Shown here piece by piece: positions 17,757 through 26,108 of a stretch of 44,464 nucleotides of DNA. The notes below the pieces were generated by a model. It was not told the DNA's origin, searched no databases, and saw only the letters and a program-made list of their open reading frames with translations. Made by a program: the position numbers and the translations under genes. Position 1 is the stretch's first letter. Every line of letters starts with the position of its first letter. The stretch is from Eubacteriales Family XIII. Incertae Sedis bacterium (GTDB taxonomy: Bacteria; Bacillota; Clostridia; Peptostreptococcales; Anaerovoracaceae): NCBI GenBank assembly GCA_031276515.1, contig JAISMX010000026.1, forward strand, positions 1 to 44,464. Reading direction: 5' to 3'.

Positions 17757-18596
17757 CTACACCTTTTTCTTGACGCCCAGTATCGCGCGCGCCTCCTCGG
17801 CGTTCGCGATCTCGCGGCCCGCGAGCTTTCCGAATTCCGCCGCGCGGGCGACCAGCTGCGCGTTTGTCGCGAGAACGCCCCTGTCGAAGAAGATGTTGTC
17901 CTCGAGGCCGACGCGCAGACCGTCGCAGCCCTCGGCCAGGCCGAGCAGCATGCAGGGGATGTGGCTCCTGCCTATGCCCGTGATGGACCACGTGGAACCC
18001 GCAGGTATCTTTGGAAGCAGGTAGGAGAGCGCCTCGGCGTCGCCCGGCATGCCGCCCGTGACGCCCAGCACGAACTGCACATGGCAGGGGGTTTTCAGGA
18101 CGCCTTTTTTAATGTAGTAATTGATGTTTCCGATCATGCCGCCGTCGAAAATCTCAAGCTCCGGCTTGATGTCGAGCTCCTGTACGTACTTGCCGAGCTT
18201 TTCGAGGAAGGCCGGCGTATTGAGGAAGACGTAGCTGTTGGCCCAGTTCATCGTGCCGGGGTCGTAGGAGCACATTTCGGGTTTCAGGACGGGCAGGTGT
18301 CCCATGCGGAGCTCTTCGGAAAACTTGGAACCCGAGGTGGTCAGGTTCAGTATGGCGTCGAGACCCTCGGCCGCAAGGGCGGCGCGAATCTTTCCGACCG
18401 CCTCGACGAAGATTTCCGTGTCCATGGAGTTGGCGCCGTCCTTGTCGCGGACGTGGATGTGAAGCACGGACGCGCCGGCCTTGACGCAGGCGACGGAATC
18501 GGCCGCGATCTCATCCGGCGTGATGGGCACGTGCGGCGTTTGCGCTTTGGTCGTGCCGGCGCCGCAGAGCGCCGCGGTGATGATTAATTTTCCCAT
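17757..18596 (-). CDS. Beta-keto acid cleavage enzyme (BKACE, DUF849 family)
   Basis: A 279-residue TIM-barrel, Zn-dependent enzyme of the family that condenses a beta-keto acid with acetyl-CoA, giving acetoacetate and a new acyl-CoA. Typical members act on 3-keto-5-aminohexanoate (lysine fermentation) or dehydrocarnitine. Seen in the sequence: the starting strand KLIITAALCGAGTTK, the metal-binding HIHVRDKDG near residue 46, the LNLTTSG block near residue 90, and the late GLEDNIF motif. The ATG at 18596 is preferred over one four codons upstream because it gives the usual family start. It is the last gene of a minus-strand operon with a 3-hydroxyacyl-CoA-dehydrogenase-like protein, which points toward a beta-hydroxy acid being oxidised and then cleaved. 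Confidence 0.85.
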   Translation of the reverse strand: MGKLIITAALCGAGTTKAQTPHVPITPDEIAADSVACVKAGASVLHIHVRDKDGANSMDTEIFVEAVGKIRAALAAEGLDAILNLTTSGSKFSEELRMGHLPVLKPEMCSYDPGTMNWANSYVFLNTPAFLEKLGKYVQELDIKPELEIFDGGMIGNINYYIKKGVLKTPCHVQFVLGVTGGMPGDAEALSYLLPKIPAGSTWSITGIGRSHIPCMLLGLAEGCDGLRVGLEDNIFFDRGVLATNAQLVARAAEFGKLAGREIANAEEARAILGVKKKV

Positions 18597-18660
18597 AATT
18601 CGAAGCATTTCCTTTCAAGTAATTGTATGGCCACACATTTGAAACTTCCGGCAAAACCAC

Positions 18661-19623
18661 TCAAACCGGGTCGTCCATGAATTTTTTCGCGATTTTGAAT
18701 ATCTCAAACAACTGCTTGTCGCGCTTCGCCAGCAAGGCCTGCTTGTCCACGCCCGTGTAATCGTAAAAGCCCTTGCCGCTCTTGAGACCCAGCTCGCCCT
18801 TGTCGATGTGCGCCTTGAGCGTGGCGGGCATGTCCACCTCGGGCGGCAGGGTGTAGCTCTTGTTTTTGTAGTTGTTGGCCGTCATGTCGAGGCCGCCGAA
18901 ATCGGCGCGCTTGCACAGGCCCAGCACGACCGCGCGCGGAATGAAGCTGGCCTTCACGGCCTTGTCGATGTCCTCCGGCGTGCAGTAGCCGTTGTCGAGC
19001 AGGTAGAACACCTCCTGATTCAGGCACATCTGCATGCGGTTCGCGATGTAGCCTCGGATGAACTTCTTCATCGGCACGGCCGTCTTGCCGCATTTTTCGA
19101 GGAGCGCAACCGTTGTCGAGAGGTATTCCTCGGGAGCGGCCTCGCTCTTGACGACCTCCACCAGGGGGATCAGCTGCGGCGGCGCGTACCAGTGCGCGAT
19201 CACGGCCTGCGGCAGACGATTCGGAGGCACGATCTCGAACACGTTCAGCGCGGAGGTGTTGGACGCGATGATGCAGTCGCCCTTCGCGAATTTGTCGATC
19301 TCCGCGAACAGCTCGGTCTTTGCGTCGCGGTTTTCGACGATGGTCTCCATGATGAAGTCCGCGTCCCGCACGGCTTCCGAAACGGAGGACGCGAAGTTGA
19401 CTCGCGCGCAGACCGATTCCACCGCCTCCTTGGGCAAAAGCCCCTCGTCCGCAAAGGTTTCGAGGCTTCCCTTCAGCGTCTTCTTCGCCTTTTCCCGCGT
19501 CTCCTCGCTCCGCGTCCACAGGGCGGTCGCATGGCCGCCCATCGCGAATATCTGCGCTATGCCGGGGCCCATGGTACCCGCGCCCAGCACCGCGATTCGT
19601 TTGATGTCATCGATTGATTTCAT
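18661..19623 (-). CDS. 3-hydroxyacyl-CoA dehydrogenase family protein
   Basis: A 320-residue NAD-dependent dehydrogenase. The Rossmann motif AVLGAGTMGPGIAQ lies at about residues 11-24, the SNTSAL block near 118, the HWYAPPQLIPLVEVV substrate motif near 139-153, and an SGKGFYDY C-terminal signature. The IPLVEVV type is shared with carnitine 3-dehydrogenase and gulonate/lambda-crystallin-like dehydrogenases, rather than with strict butyryl-type enzymes. Together with the BKACE gene downstream it resembles the carnitine dehydrogenase plus dehydrocarnitine cleavage pair, though the true substrate is open. The start is 2 bases after the stop of the cyclase gene, with a GGAGGAAGG site upstream. 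Confidence 0.85.
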   Translation of the reverse strand: MKSIDDIKRIAVLGAGTMGPGIAQIFAMGGHATALWTRSEETREKAKKTLKGSLETFADEGLLPKEAVESVCARVNFASSVSEAVRDADFIMETIVENRDAKTELFAEIDKFAKGDCIIASNTSALNVFEIVPPNRLPQAVIAHWYAPPQLIPLVEVVKSEAAPEEYLSTTVALLEKCGKTAVPMKKFIRGYIANRMQMCLNQEVFYLLDNGYCTPEDIDKAVKASFIPRAVVLGLCKRADFGGLDMTANNYKNKSYTLPPEVDMPATLKAHIDKGELGLKSGKGFYDYTGVDKQALLAKRDKQLFEIFKIAKKFMDDPV

Positions 19624-19625
19624 AA

Positions 19626-20528
19626 TCAGAAAGAACCTTCCTCCCAAGCCACGAGCCGCACCATTCCGCCGTCCGCCATCTCGCAACGGAAGGGGAAGGC
19701 GGCGATGATCATGCGCTTTCCCGTGCATTCGTCTATGTTGCCGCCGGCGTTTTCGACGGTGCAGACCCCGTGCTGCATGAACAGGCGGTGACAGGGCTCG
19801 TAATCCGGGAATTCCACGGTCGGATCCTTGCCGGTCGCGGCGCGGTAGGCCGTGTCGAGCCATGGCATCTGCTCCTTGAGCGGATGGTGCCACAGCGGCG
19901 CGTCGGTCGCGCCCCAGGTGCCGCTGATGCCCTTGACGCGCTTTTCGTGGATCAGCCACTTCGCGACCTCGGGACCCATGCCGGGGTAATAATTGTAGTA
20001 TTTGTCGTTGTTGACGCGCCAGAGATGCTGGAAGCCCGTATTGACGACGACCCAGTCGTTCTCGCGTATTTCGAGGCCGTCCTTCTTCGCGGCCTTCTCG
20101 AAGTCGGCGGGCTTGAGCTCCACCCAGATGTCGCCGAACTTCTTGGGGTCGCCCTCGCCGGCGTCCCATTTTTTGTTGAATTCGGGCAGGAGGTGGCGCA
20201 TGTCGAGTATGACGCCCGTGCCGATGCAGTGCTCGAGCGGAATCTCGTTCAGGCTGTAGCCGTAGCGGGCGCGATCCACCTCTTCCTCGTGCAGGACGTG
20301 GTTGGGGGCGTCCATGTGCGTTCCCGCGTGGAGCGTACCCGTGTAGGTCATCGTGCGCTTGTGGAAGCGCCCCAGATACTGGCCCCGGGGGAACAGCAGA
20401 TCCTGCCGCGGGCCGGGGAAGGGCCAGAGCGGGGTGTCGACGCCCCAGGGCGCCGAGAGGTCATAGATCTTTGTCATTTTTTCTGTTTTCAGGTAAAACT
20501 TGTTCTTGTCCAGGGGCATGTAGGCCAT
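19626..20528 (-). CDS. Cyclase family (kynurenine-formamidase-like) metal hydrolase
   Basis: A 300-residue protein of the metal-dependent cyclase/formamidase family. Seen: the start KIYDLSAPWGVDTPLWPFPGP, and the metal-binding HAGTHMDAPNH motif near residues 67-77, which matches the family HxGTHxDxPxH signature. A late GGNIDECTGKRMIIAAFPF segment is also present. Members hydrolyse N-formylkynurenine or open and close ring amides and lactones. It is longer than the roughly 210-residue KynB proteins. The ATG at 20528 has GAGGAGGAG about 6 bases upstream. As the first gene behind a MerR-type promoter, it probably starts the catabolic pathway completed by the dehydrogenase and BKACE enzyme. Confidence 0.85.
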   Translation of the reverse strand: MAYMPLDKNKFYLKTEKMTKIYDLSAPWGVDTPLWPFPGPRQDLLFPRGQYLGRFHKRTMTYTGTLHAGTHMDAPNHVLHEEEVDRARYGYSLNEIPLEHCIGTGVILDMRHLLPEFNKKWDAGEGDPKKFGDIWVELKPADFEKAAKKDGLEIRENDWVVVNTGFQHLWRVNNDKYYNYYPGMGPEVAKWLIHEKRVKGISGTWGATDAPLWHHPLKEQMPWLDTAYRAATGKDPTVEFPDYEPCHRLFMQHGVCTVENAGGNIDECTGKRMIIAAFPFRCEMADGGMVRLVAWEEGSF

Positions 20529-20636
20529 GTTCGTCTCCTCCTCATTCCGGGTGGTTGTTTGATTGGCTTGTCGGACGCCAAGCGCCCGATTGCCGAATTC
20601 GTTGCCCAAACCTTTGCCGCCGCCGATAATACGTTT

Positions 20637-20667
20637 ATTATAAACCTTGGCACTGTTCCAAGGTCAA
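20637..20667 (-). promoter_or_regulatory. MerR-type promoter of the cyclase/dehydrogenase/BKACE operon
   Basis: On the minus strand TTGACC (20667-20662) and TATAAT (20642-20637) are separated by an over-long 19-base spacer. Between them lies a perfect inverted repeat, ACCTTGG-N7-CCAAGGT (20644-20664). A 19-base spacer carrying a centred dyad is the classic arrangement activated by MerR-family regulators through DNA distortion. No MerR gene lies in this window. Confidence 0.75.
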
Positions 20668-20794
20668 GGCGCTTTCGGGAATTAAATTCTTCATCGGATA
20701 CAATTGGATACAATCAATGGCCAATGCTCGCCGGCAACATGAAATCGCCACTGCTTGCTTAGCGCAAGCTTACCGCGTTCGAGAAAAAAAACGC

Positions 20795-20861
20795 TTGACA
20801 ATGCTGTGCGGCGCATGTTAAACTGAACATGTAATCAGGACCACATATATGTTTAATATGT
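20795..20861 (+). promoter_or_regulatory. Operon A promoter and operator-like block
   Basis: TTGACA (20795-20800) with an 18-base spacer to TAAACT (20819-20824). An inverted repeat CATGTT-N6-AACATG (20814-20831) covers the -10 box. A second, ACATAT-N7-ATATGT (20843-20861), includes TATATGTTTA. From the -35 box through the leader, the sequence is nearly the same as at 32365-32475, and the TAATCA...CATATATGTTTA core recurs at 36282-36297. One regulator for all three sites is inferred. Confidence 0.8.
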
Positions 20862-20867
20862 TATTGA

Positions 20868-20917
20868 TCGGAAAACCGAAGGTAACGTTGCGGTGCGCAG
20901 TGTTGCCTTTTTTATTT
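20868..20917 (+). terminator. Operon A leader hairpins with attenuator-like terminator
   Basis: A small hairpin TCGG-AAAA-CCGA is followed by an 11-bp stem (20881-20891 with 20897-20907, including G-U pairs), loop GGTGC, and a run of T residues (20908-20917). This is a complete intrinsic terminator inside the 5' leader, about 85 bases before the first gene. Regulated read-through (attenuation) is inferred. Confidence 0.75.
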
Positions 20918-21001
20918 CAACGGACACAATCGGGCAACCGGAGATTCGCGATATGCATATTAAACTTTGCGATTGTTTGATTTTTGATTAAGGAGAGCTT
21001 T

Positions 21002-23038
21002 ATGCAATTGTCGCAAGTGATTGAGAGTGATGCGCTTCGATTGTTTCTCGGATCGACCGTATTGGGCGTGGACATAGGTTCCCGCACCGGAAAAGCCGCG
21101 CTTTTTAAGGACGGACGTTTTTTTGTGGCGCAAACGCCCACCGGCTTTGACATGCAGAGCACCGCGGACGAGTTGATCGCCGAACTGTTCGACGACGCGA
21201 AAGCGTCTTGGGAGGATATAGACTATGCGGTCGGAACGGGTTACGGAAGGGTGACGCTCCGCTTTGAAAAAGTACCCTATGAACTCGTCACGGAGATTTC
21301 GTGCCATGCGATGGGCGCGCATCTTCTCAACAAAGAAACGCGAACCATCATCGATATCGGAGGACAAGATTCCAAAGCGATTAAAGTGAATACCGAAACC
21401 GGAAAGGTCGAAGGTTTCATTATGAACGACAAATGCGCCGCCGGAACGGGAAGATTTCTGGAGAAAGCGGCGACGCTCCTTGAGCTTACCATCGACCAAT
21501 TGGGAGAAGAATCCGTTCTGTCCGACAATCCGGCGGCCATCGGCACGCAATGCGTCGTCTTTGCGGAATCCGAGATTATTTCTCTGCGCGCAAAAGGTTA
21601 TGCGATCAGGGACATCGCGGCGGGCGTGCATTTGGCGACGGCAAAACGCGTCGTGACCTTGCTCAACAGATTGGGCGTTGAACCCGGCGTGTTTTTTTCG
21701 GGGGGCGTGTCGAACAATATCGGAATGCGCAAAGCGATCGAATACGAATTGAACACGCGGAATCTGCCGATCAAGATCGACGCCATCCACACCGGCGCCT
21801 TGGGCGCCGCCGCCTTGGCCGCGCAGGCTTTTCGGGAAGGGGCGGAAAACAGAAGCGGGGCGGCGGCGCTTGCGGTTTCCGACCGGCGGCATATATCGGA
21901 AGTGATCGAGCGGACCGAAGCGCGGAAACGGGAATTGATACGGCAGGAGGATAAACCGCTGGCCGCGTATATGTGCTCCTATACGCCGCTGGAAATTTTT
22001 TCGGCGGCGGACATTCCGGCGATTCGCCTTTTTACGGCCGGAAACACCGAGGAAGTGGCGAGCGGCGAAGTGATCACGCAAAGCGTCTTCTGCGATTTCG
22101 TAAAGAGCATTCTCGGCAAATTCCAGATGCAAGACCCGCTTTACAAGAGGGTGGACAAGATATTCGGATTTTACACATGCGACTGCATCAAGAAGGTATG
22201 CGAAGCGACCGATGAATTTTTCGCGCCCACGGAACTGTATGTGCTGCCTCGCATGAAAAACAGAACGGATTCTCGGGAGTTTTACAGAGAGGAAATCCTG
22301 AATTTTCGGGACGACGCGGAGAAGTTGAGCGGTCATGCCATATCCGATGAAAACGTTGCGTCGCAGATCAAGCTGTACAACGAAATACGCGAAACATTGG
22401 AGGAAATATCCGCGTTGCGCAAGCGGCCGGATCCGCCGCTGACGGGAGAGGATTTTCTGGATCTCATGACGGCGTATTATTACCTCCCGCCGGACCGCTT
22501 GCTCCGGAGTTACAAAAAAGCGCTCAAGCGCCTGTCGAGCGTTCCCGATACGGGCCGGAGGCCCATCCGCATCATGATGGCGGGCGGAATTGTGGCGGAA
22601 GGCGACAGAAGGCTGATACATTTGATTGAAAAGCACATGGGCGCGCGCGTCGTGACGGAAGACCACTGCACAGGCGTCAAAATCGCAAAAACGCGCATCC
22701 GGGAAGGCGGCGACCCGTATGCGGCGCTTGCCGAAGGCTATATTGACCAATCCCCCTGCGCGCGCATGAAACCGCTGAGCGACCGCATTCGCTATTCGGG
22801 AGATTTGGCTGAGGAGTACGCCGTGGACGGCGTGGTTTACGCCTATCTGAAGTTTTGCCCCTGTTACGGACAAACAAAACATAAGTTTTTCCAATATTAT
22901 CAAACGTTGGGAATACCGGTGCTGGAACTTCCGATCGACTATTCCAAGAGCGACGAAGGGCAGATGAAGACCAGGTTGGAAGCCTTCGTCGAAGTGCTGA
23001 AAGAAGGTCTTGTTTCTCAAAACAAAGCGGCAATATAG
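21002..23038 (+). CDS. Fused activator ATPase and 2-hydroxyacyl-CoA-dehydratase-type reductase subunit
   Basis: A 678-residue fusion. Residues about 18-280 form a BadF/BadG/BcrA/HgdC ATPase domain: the ASKHA phosphate motif VDIGSRTGKAA, IDIGGQDSKAIK, and the two cysteines that hold a subunit-bridging [4Fe-4S] cluster, Cys145 (NDKCAAGTG) and Cys184 (TQCVVFAES). Residues about 315-678 form an HgdB/BcrB/DCCP-type domain rich in possible cluster ligands: Cys325, Cys364, Cys393/395/400, Cys556 and Cys619/621. Activator and catalytic subunits are normally separate proteins. It is the first gene of operon A, with AAGGAG 7 bases before the ATG. No CoA ligase or CoA-transferase is nearby, so a non-CoA substrate, as for double-cubane-cluster proteins, is plausible. 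Confidence 0.88.
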   Translation: MQLSQVIESDALRLFLGSTVLGVDIGSRTGKAALFKDGRFFVAQTPTGFDMQSTADELIAELFDDAKASWEDIDYAVGTGYGRVTLRFEKVPYELVTEISCHAMGAHLLNKETRTIIDIGGQDSKAIKVNTETGKVEGFIMNDKCAAGTGRFLEKAATLLELTIDQLGEESVLSDNPAAIGTQCVVFAESEIISLRAKGYAIRDIAAGVHLATAKRVVTLLNRLGVEPGVFFSGGVSNNIGMRKAIEYELNTRNLPIKIDAIHTGALGAAALAAQAFREGAENRSGAAALAVSDRRHISEVIERTEARKRELIRQEDKPLAAYMCSYTPLEIFSAADIPAIRLFTAGNTEEVASGEVITQSVFCDFVKSILGKFQMQDPLYKRVDKIFGFYTCDCIKKVCEATDEFFAPTELYVLPRMKNRTDSREFYREEILNFRDDAEKLSGHAISDENVASQIKLYNEIRETLEEISALRKRPDPPLTGEDFLDLMTAYYYLPPDRLLRSYKKALKRLSSVPDTGRRPIRIMMAGGIVAEGDRRLIHLIEKHMGARVVTEDHCTGVKIAKTRIREGGDPYAALAEGYIDQSPCARMKPLSDRIRYSGDLAEEYAVDGVVYAYLKFCPCYGQTKHKFFQYYQTLGIPVLELPIDYSKSDEGQMKTRLEAFVEVLKEGLVSQNKAAI

Positions 23039-23055
23039 AAGAAAGAGGGAAAAAG

Positions 23056-23919
23056 ATGGGCTTGTTGAAAGACATCATCGATCCGGAATTGACCGAACGC
23101 ATCGGGAACGACGGATTTATCGGACTGGACATCGGTTCCACGACGGGAAAGGCCGTTCTGATCAGCGGCGGCGAATATTTTACGGAAATCACTCCGACCG
23201 GCGTGTACGCGCAGCCGACGGCGGACAAGCTGATGGAGAAACTGTTTAAAAAATCGGGACGGCGCCTGTCCGACATCAGGGCCGTCACGGGAACGGGCTA
23301 CGGGCGGGTCTCTCTGGATTTTGGAAGGACGCCGAGCAGGATCATCACGGAAATATCGTGTCATGCCATCGGATGCCACTATCTGAACCGGAATACGCAA
23401 ACGATCGTGGATATAGGCGGGCAGGATTCGAAAGCGATCAAAGTCGACGCGCGCAACGGAAAAGTGATCGACTTCGTCATGAATGACAAATGCGCGGCGG
23501 GAACCGGGCGCTTTCTCGAAAAAGCGGCGTATCTTATGGATATTTCCATGCAAGATCTTGGAAAAGAGGCCTTGAAAGCGGAAAAGCCGGCTGATATCAG
23601 CAGCCAATGCGTTGTCTTCGCGGAATCGGAGTTGATTTCTCTCAGGGCAAAAGGAGAAAGCCGCGCGAATATCGCGGCCGGCATCCATATCGCCACGGCG
23701 AGACGCATCAAGAATCAAATCAACCGATTGGGATTGTCGCCGGAATTGGTGTTTTCCGGAGGAGTTTCCAATAACCACGGTATGCGTGCCGCGATTGAAG
23801 ACGTGTTGGGAATCAAAACGACGGCGCTCAGGCTCGACGCTATTTTTGCCGGCGCGTTGGGAGCGGCCATTCTCGCGCAGGGAAACGAAGCCGCCTTGGC
23901 GAACGCAAGCGCCGGTTGA
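23056..23919 (+). CDS. BadF/BadG/BcrA/HgdC-type activator ATPase
   Basis: A 287-residue stand-alone activator. Family proteins form dimers around one [4Fe-4S] cluster and use ATP to push an electron at very low potential into a dehydratase or reductase partner. Motifs: GLDIGSTTGKAV, VTGTGYGR, VDIGGQDSKAIKV, Cys146 (NDKCAAGTGRF), Cys185 (SQCVVFAES), SGGVSNN and a GALGAA end. It is clearly homologous to the N-terminal half of the preceding fusion protein, so the two activator domains may form a heterodimer, as BcrA and BcrD do in benzoyl-CoA reductase. It starts 17 bases after the fusion gene. Confidence 0.92.
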   Translation: MGLLKDIIDPELTERIGNDGFIGLDIGSTTGKAVLISGGEYFTEITPTGVYAQPTADKLMEKLFKKSGRRLSDIRAVTGTGYGRVSLDFGRTPSRIITEISCHAIGCHYLNRNTQTIVDIGGQDSKAIKVDARNGKVIDFVMNDKCAAGTGRFLEKAAYLMDISMQDLGKEALKAEKPADISSQCVVFAESELISLRAKGESRANIAAGIHIATARRIKNQINRLGLSPELVFSGGVSNNHGMRAAIEDVLGIKTTALRLDAIFAGALGAAILAQGNEAALANASAG

Positions 23920-24004
23920 CGCGGACGCCGCAGCCGGCGTTCGCGAATTCGGGATAAAACGCAAAAACGAAATTTCGCATACGAAAACGAAACGGTGACT
24001 GAAT

Positions 24005-25249
24005 ATGGCAGAAACAAAAGAAAAAAAGTACATCCCTCCCGTCGATTTCGGAAGGCAGACGCAGATCGAGCACATAGAATACAGCAGAGACGTGGTGCAT
24101 CGCTATTCCCCGTCGATCCGCAGACTTTTCAATCTGGGATTGACATATGTCGAAGATGTGGAAAAACAGGTGCGCGACGAGGGGAAGCGGGCGCTGTGGT
24201 GCGGGCCGCCCTGGGCGATGCCTCTGGTGTACGCCGCGGATTATCTGCCCTTGGAATACGGAGAGCTCGCGCGGCTCAGCGACGTCGACGCCATTTCCAT
24301 TGCCGAAAATCATTTCCAAATGCCCGCCGAAGTGTGCTCCATGGTAAAGGCGACCGTCGGAGAGCTGTACAAGCGCAGGAACAGCGGAATCGACAAAATC
24401 TTCAGCATGGGGAACACCTGCGAGCCCTTCAATCAGGCGTGGGAAGTCCTGAAGGACGAAGGATACGATATCTATAACGGCGAAATCGTGTTCCGCGCGC
24501 CCGGAGTCGACGGAGAGCGATATGAAAAAATCCTTCGATTCTTTTTGAAAGAAATCGAATCCTTTTATTGTTGGATGACCGGGGCGCGAGACGTGAACAA
24601 GGAAAAACTTTTTATCGAATTGCAGCGCAGAAACCGCATCATGACAAAGATCAAGACCATTATGGAGCTTCGCGTGCCGCATCCGTTCTATGTGCGCAGT
24701 CTCGCCGTGATGTATCTGTTGAACGGCTTGAACAATTATCTGGGAAAGCCGGACGAATTTGAAGATGTGCTGGACGGACTCATCGATGAACTGCTGGCGC
24801 GCGGAGATTCCTCCGAAGACCGGGATCGCGTGATTCCTTTGGTTTGGTCCGGGGGAAGCGGTCAGGAATTCGGCGTATACGAAGCCGTGGACGAGGCAAA
24901 CGGCGCGCTGTTGGGTTTTGTGGCCATCGCGCCGTACGACAAATTGTTCAATTTGGAGATCGACCCCGTGGAGTCGCTCGCGCGCTGGCAGCTGGACAGC
25001 AGAGGCGCCGGAGCTTCCGTTTACATGCGGCGCGCGCTCGAAGAAAAAATCGACGAAATCGGCGCAAAGGGATTGATTCAGTATGGCTTCATCGGTTGCT
25101 CGCAGCATGGCGTGGCGCGTGAAATGTTCCGCGACTATTTTCATCAAAAAGGCATCCCGAGCATCAACATCGAAGGAACGTTTCAGGTCGGGCCTCCGTC
25201 GGGACAGGTTCTGACGCGGATCAATGCGTTTATTGAAATGCTCGCGTGA
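24005..25249 (+). CDS. 2-hydroxyacyl-CoA dehydratase / reductase family subunit (HgdB/BcrB-like)
   Basis: A 414-residue protein of the HGD-D family. Cys66 (RALWCGPPWAMPLVYAADYLP) sits in the typical first motif. Cys111, Cys139 (SMGNTCEPFNQAW) and Cys365 (GFIGCSQHG) are further candidate ligands of a [4Fe-4S] or double-cubane cluster. Family members receive electrons from HgdC-type activators to dehydrate 2-hydroxyacyl-CoA, dearomatise benzoyl-CoA, or reduce small molecules. It lies directly after the two activator genes and before an ABC importer, so it probably pairs with the C-terminal domain of the fusion protein to form the catalytic heterodimer. The substrate is unknown. Confidence 0.85.
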   Translation: MAETKEKKYIPPVDFGRQTQIEHIEYSRDVVHRYSPSIRRLFNLGLTYVEDVEKQVRDEGKRALWCGPPWAMPLVYAADYLPLEYGELARLSDVDAISIAENHFQMPAEVCSMVKATVGELYKRRNSGIDKIFSMGNTCEPFNQAWEVLKDEGYDIYNGEIVFRAPGVDGERYEKILRFFLKEIESFYCWMTGARDVNKEKLFIELQRRNRIMTKIKTIMELRVPHPFYVRSLAVMYLLNGLNNYLGKPDEFEDVLDGLIDELLARGDSSEDRDRVIPLVWSGGSGQEFGVYEAVDEANGALLGFVAIAPYDKLFNLEIDPVESLARWQLDSRGAGASVYMRRALEEKIDEIGAKGLIQYGFIGCSQHGVAREMFRDYFHQKGIPSINIEGTFQVGPPSGQVLTRINAFIEMLA

Positions 25250-25267
25250 TATTGGGGAGGGCGCAGA

Positions 25268-26050
25268 ATGTCTCAAGGTGACAAAAAAGAGAACCTTGTC
25301 GGGAGATTTTTCGAAATCTCGATTATCCTCATCGTTATAATCATCGCTTGGCTCTTCATTCCTCTGAAGGCGCAGAACATGTTCGTGCCTTCGTTGTTTA
25401 CGATCCTCGGCGCCTTCAAAGAACTAACTCTCAACGGTGAGCTGTGGATCGATATCGTCACCAGCCTGAAGCTGTCGTTTCTGGGGCTTTTGATTTCCAC
25501 CGTTGCGGGGATTGCGCTGGGTTTGCTGCTCGGTTGGTTTGTCAAGCTCGAACGCTATCTGGACACGGTATTGCAAATCATGCGGAACACGCCGGTCCTG
25601 TCGGTTCTGCCGATTTTTGTAATCGCCTTGGGAATCGGCGACATGTCCAAAATCGCAATCATTGTGTGGGCTACGTTTTTCCCGATACTTCTCAACACGA
25701 TTCAAGGCGTCAAAAACGTGGATTCAACGCTTATTCGCGCCGCGGAATCCATGGGCATCGCCAGAGTCGGATTGTTCCTTAAAGTTGTTTTGCCCGCTTC
25801 GTCGCCGTTTATCATCGCGGGTTTTCGCCTCAGCGCGGGGGTATCGCTTCTGGTCATCGTCGCGGCGGAGATGCTGGGAGCGAATCACGGGCTGGGCTTT
25901 ATGATCTTCAATTACCAGCATTCCTATCAAATCCCGAAAATGTACGTCGGCATCATTACCTTGGCGGTCATCGGCGTATTGCTGAACCTGCTGATCGTGA
26001 AGTTGGAAGCCAAATTGACGCGATGGCAGGAAAAAGCAAATGCGAATTGA
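25268..26050 (+). CDS. ABC transporter permease, SsuC/TauC/NrtB type
   Basis: A 260-residue inner-membrane permease with about six transmembrane segments and the EAA-like cytoplasmic loop AAESMGIARVGLFLKVVLPASSPFI near residue 160-185. This type imports sulfonates, nitrate, taurine or thiamine precursors together with a periplasmic or lipid-anchored binding protein. A GGGGAGGG ribosome site lies 6-9 bases upstream. Operon A has a single permease gene, so a homodimer is expected, paired with the binding protein at 26109 and the ATPase at 27933. Confidence 0.92.
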   Translation: MSQGDKKENLVGRFFEISIILIVIIIAWLFIPLKAQNMFVPSLFTILGAFKELTLNGELWIDIVTSLKLSFLGLLISTVAGIALGLLLGWFVKLERYLDTVLQIMRNTPVLSVLPIFVIALGIGDMSKIAIIVWATFFPILLNTIQGVKNVDSTLIRAAESMGIARVGLFLKVVLPASSPFIIAGFRLSAGVSLLVIVAAEMLGANHGLGFMIFNYQHSYQIPKMYVGIITLAVIGVLLNLLIVKLEAKLTRWQEKANAN

Positions 26051-26108
26051 TATAGCTGCAAGTGGTAAAAATGGAATATGTTTGTTTAGCGAGAAAAGGA
26101 GAACGGTT

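Larger units (their letters stand above)
20529..21001. other. Divergent intergenic region between the cyclase operon and operon A
   Basis: These 473 bases separate a minus-strand and a plus-strand operon and appear entirely regulatory. They hold the MerR-type promoter (20637-20667) on the minus strand, and the operon A promoter, AT-rich operator block and hairpin leader (20795-20917) on the plus strand. A GGATACAAT sequence is repeated at about 20694-20714. A possible short leader reading frame starts at 20849 (see findings). Confidence 0.6.
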
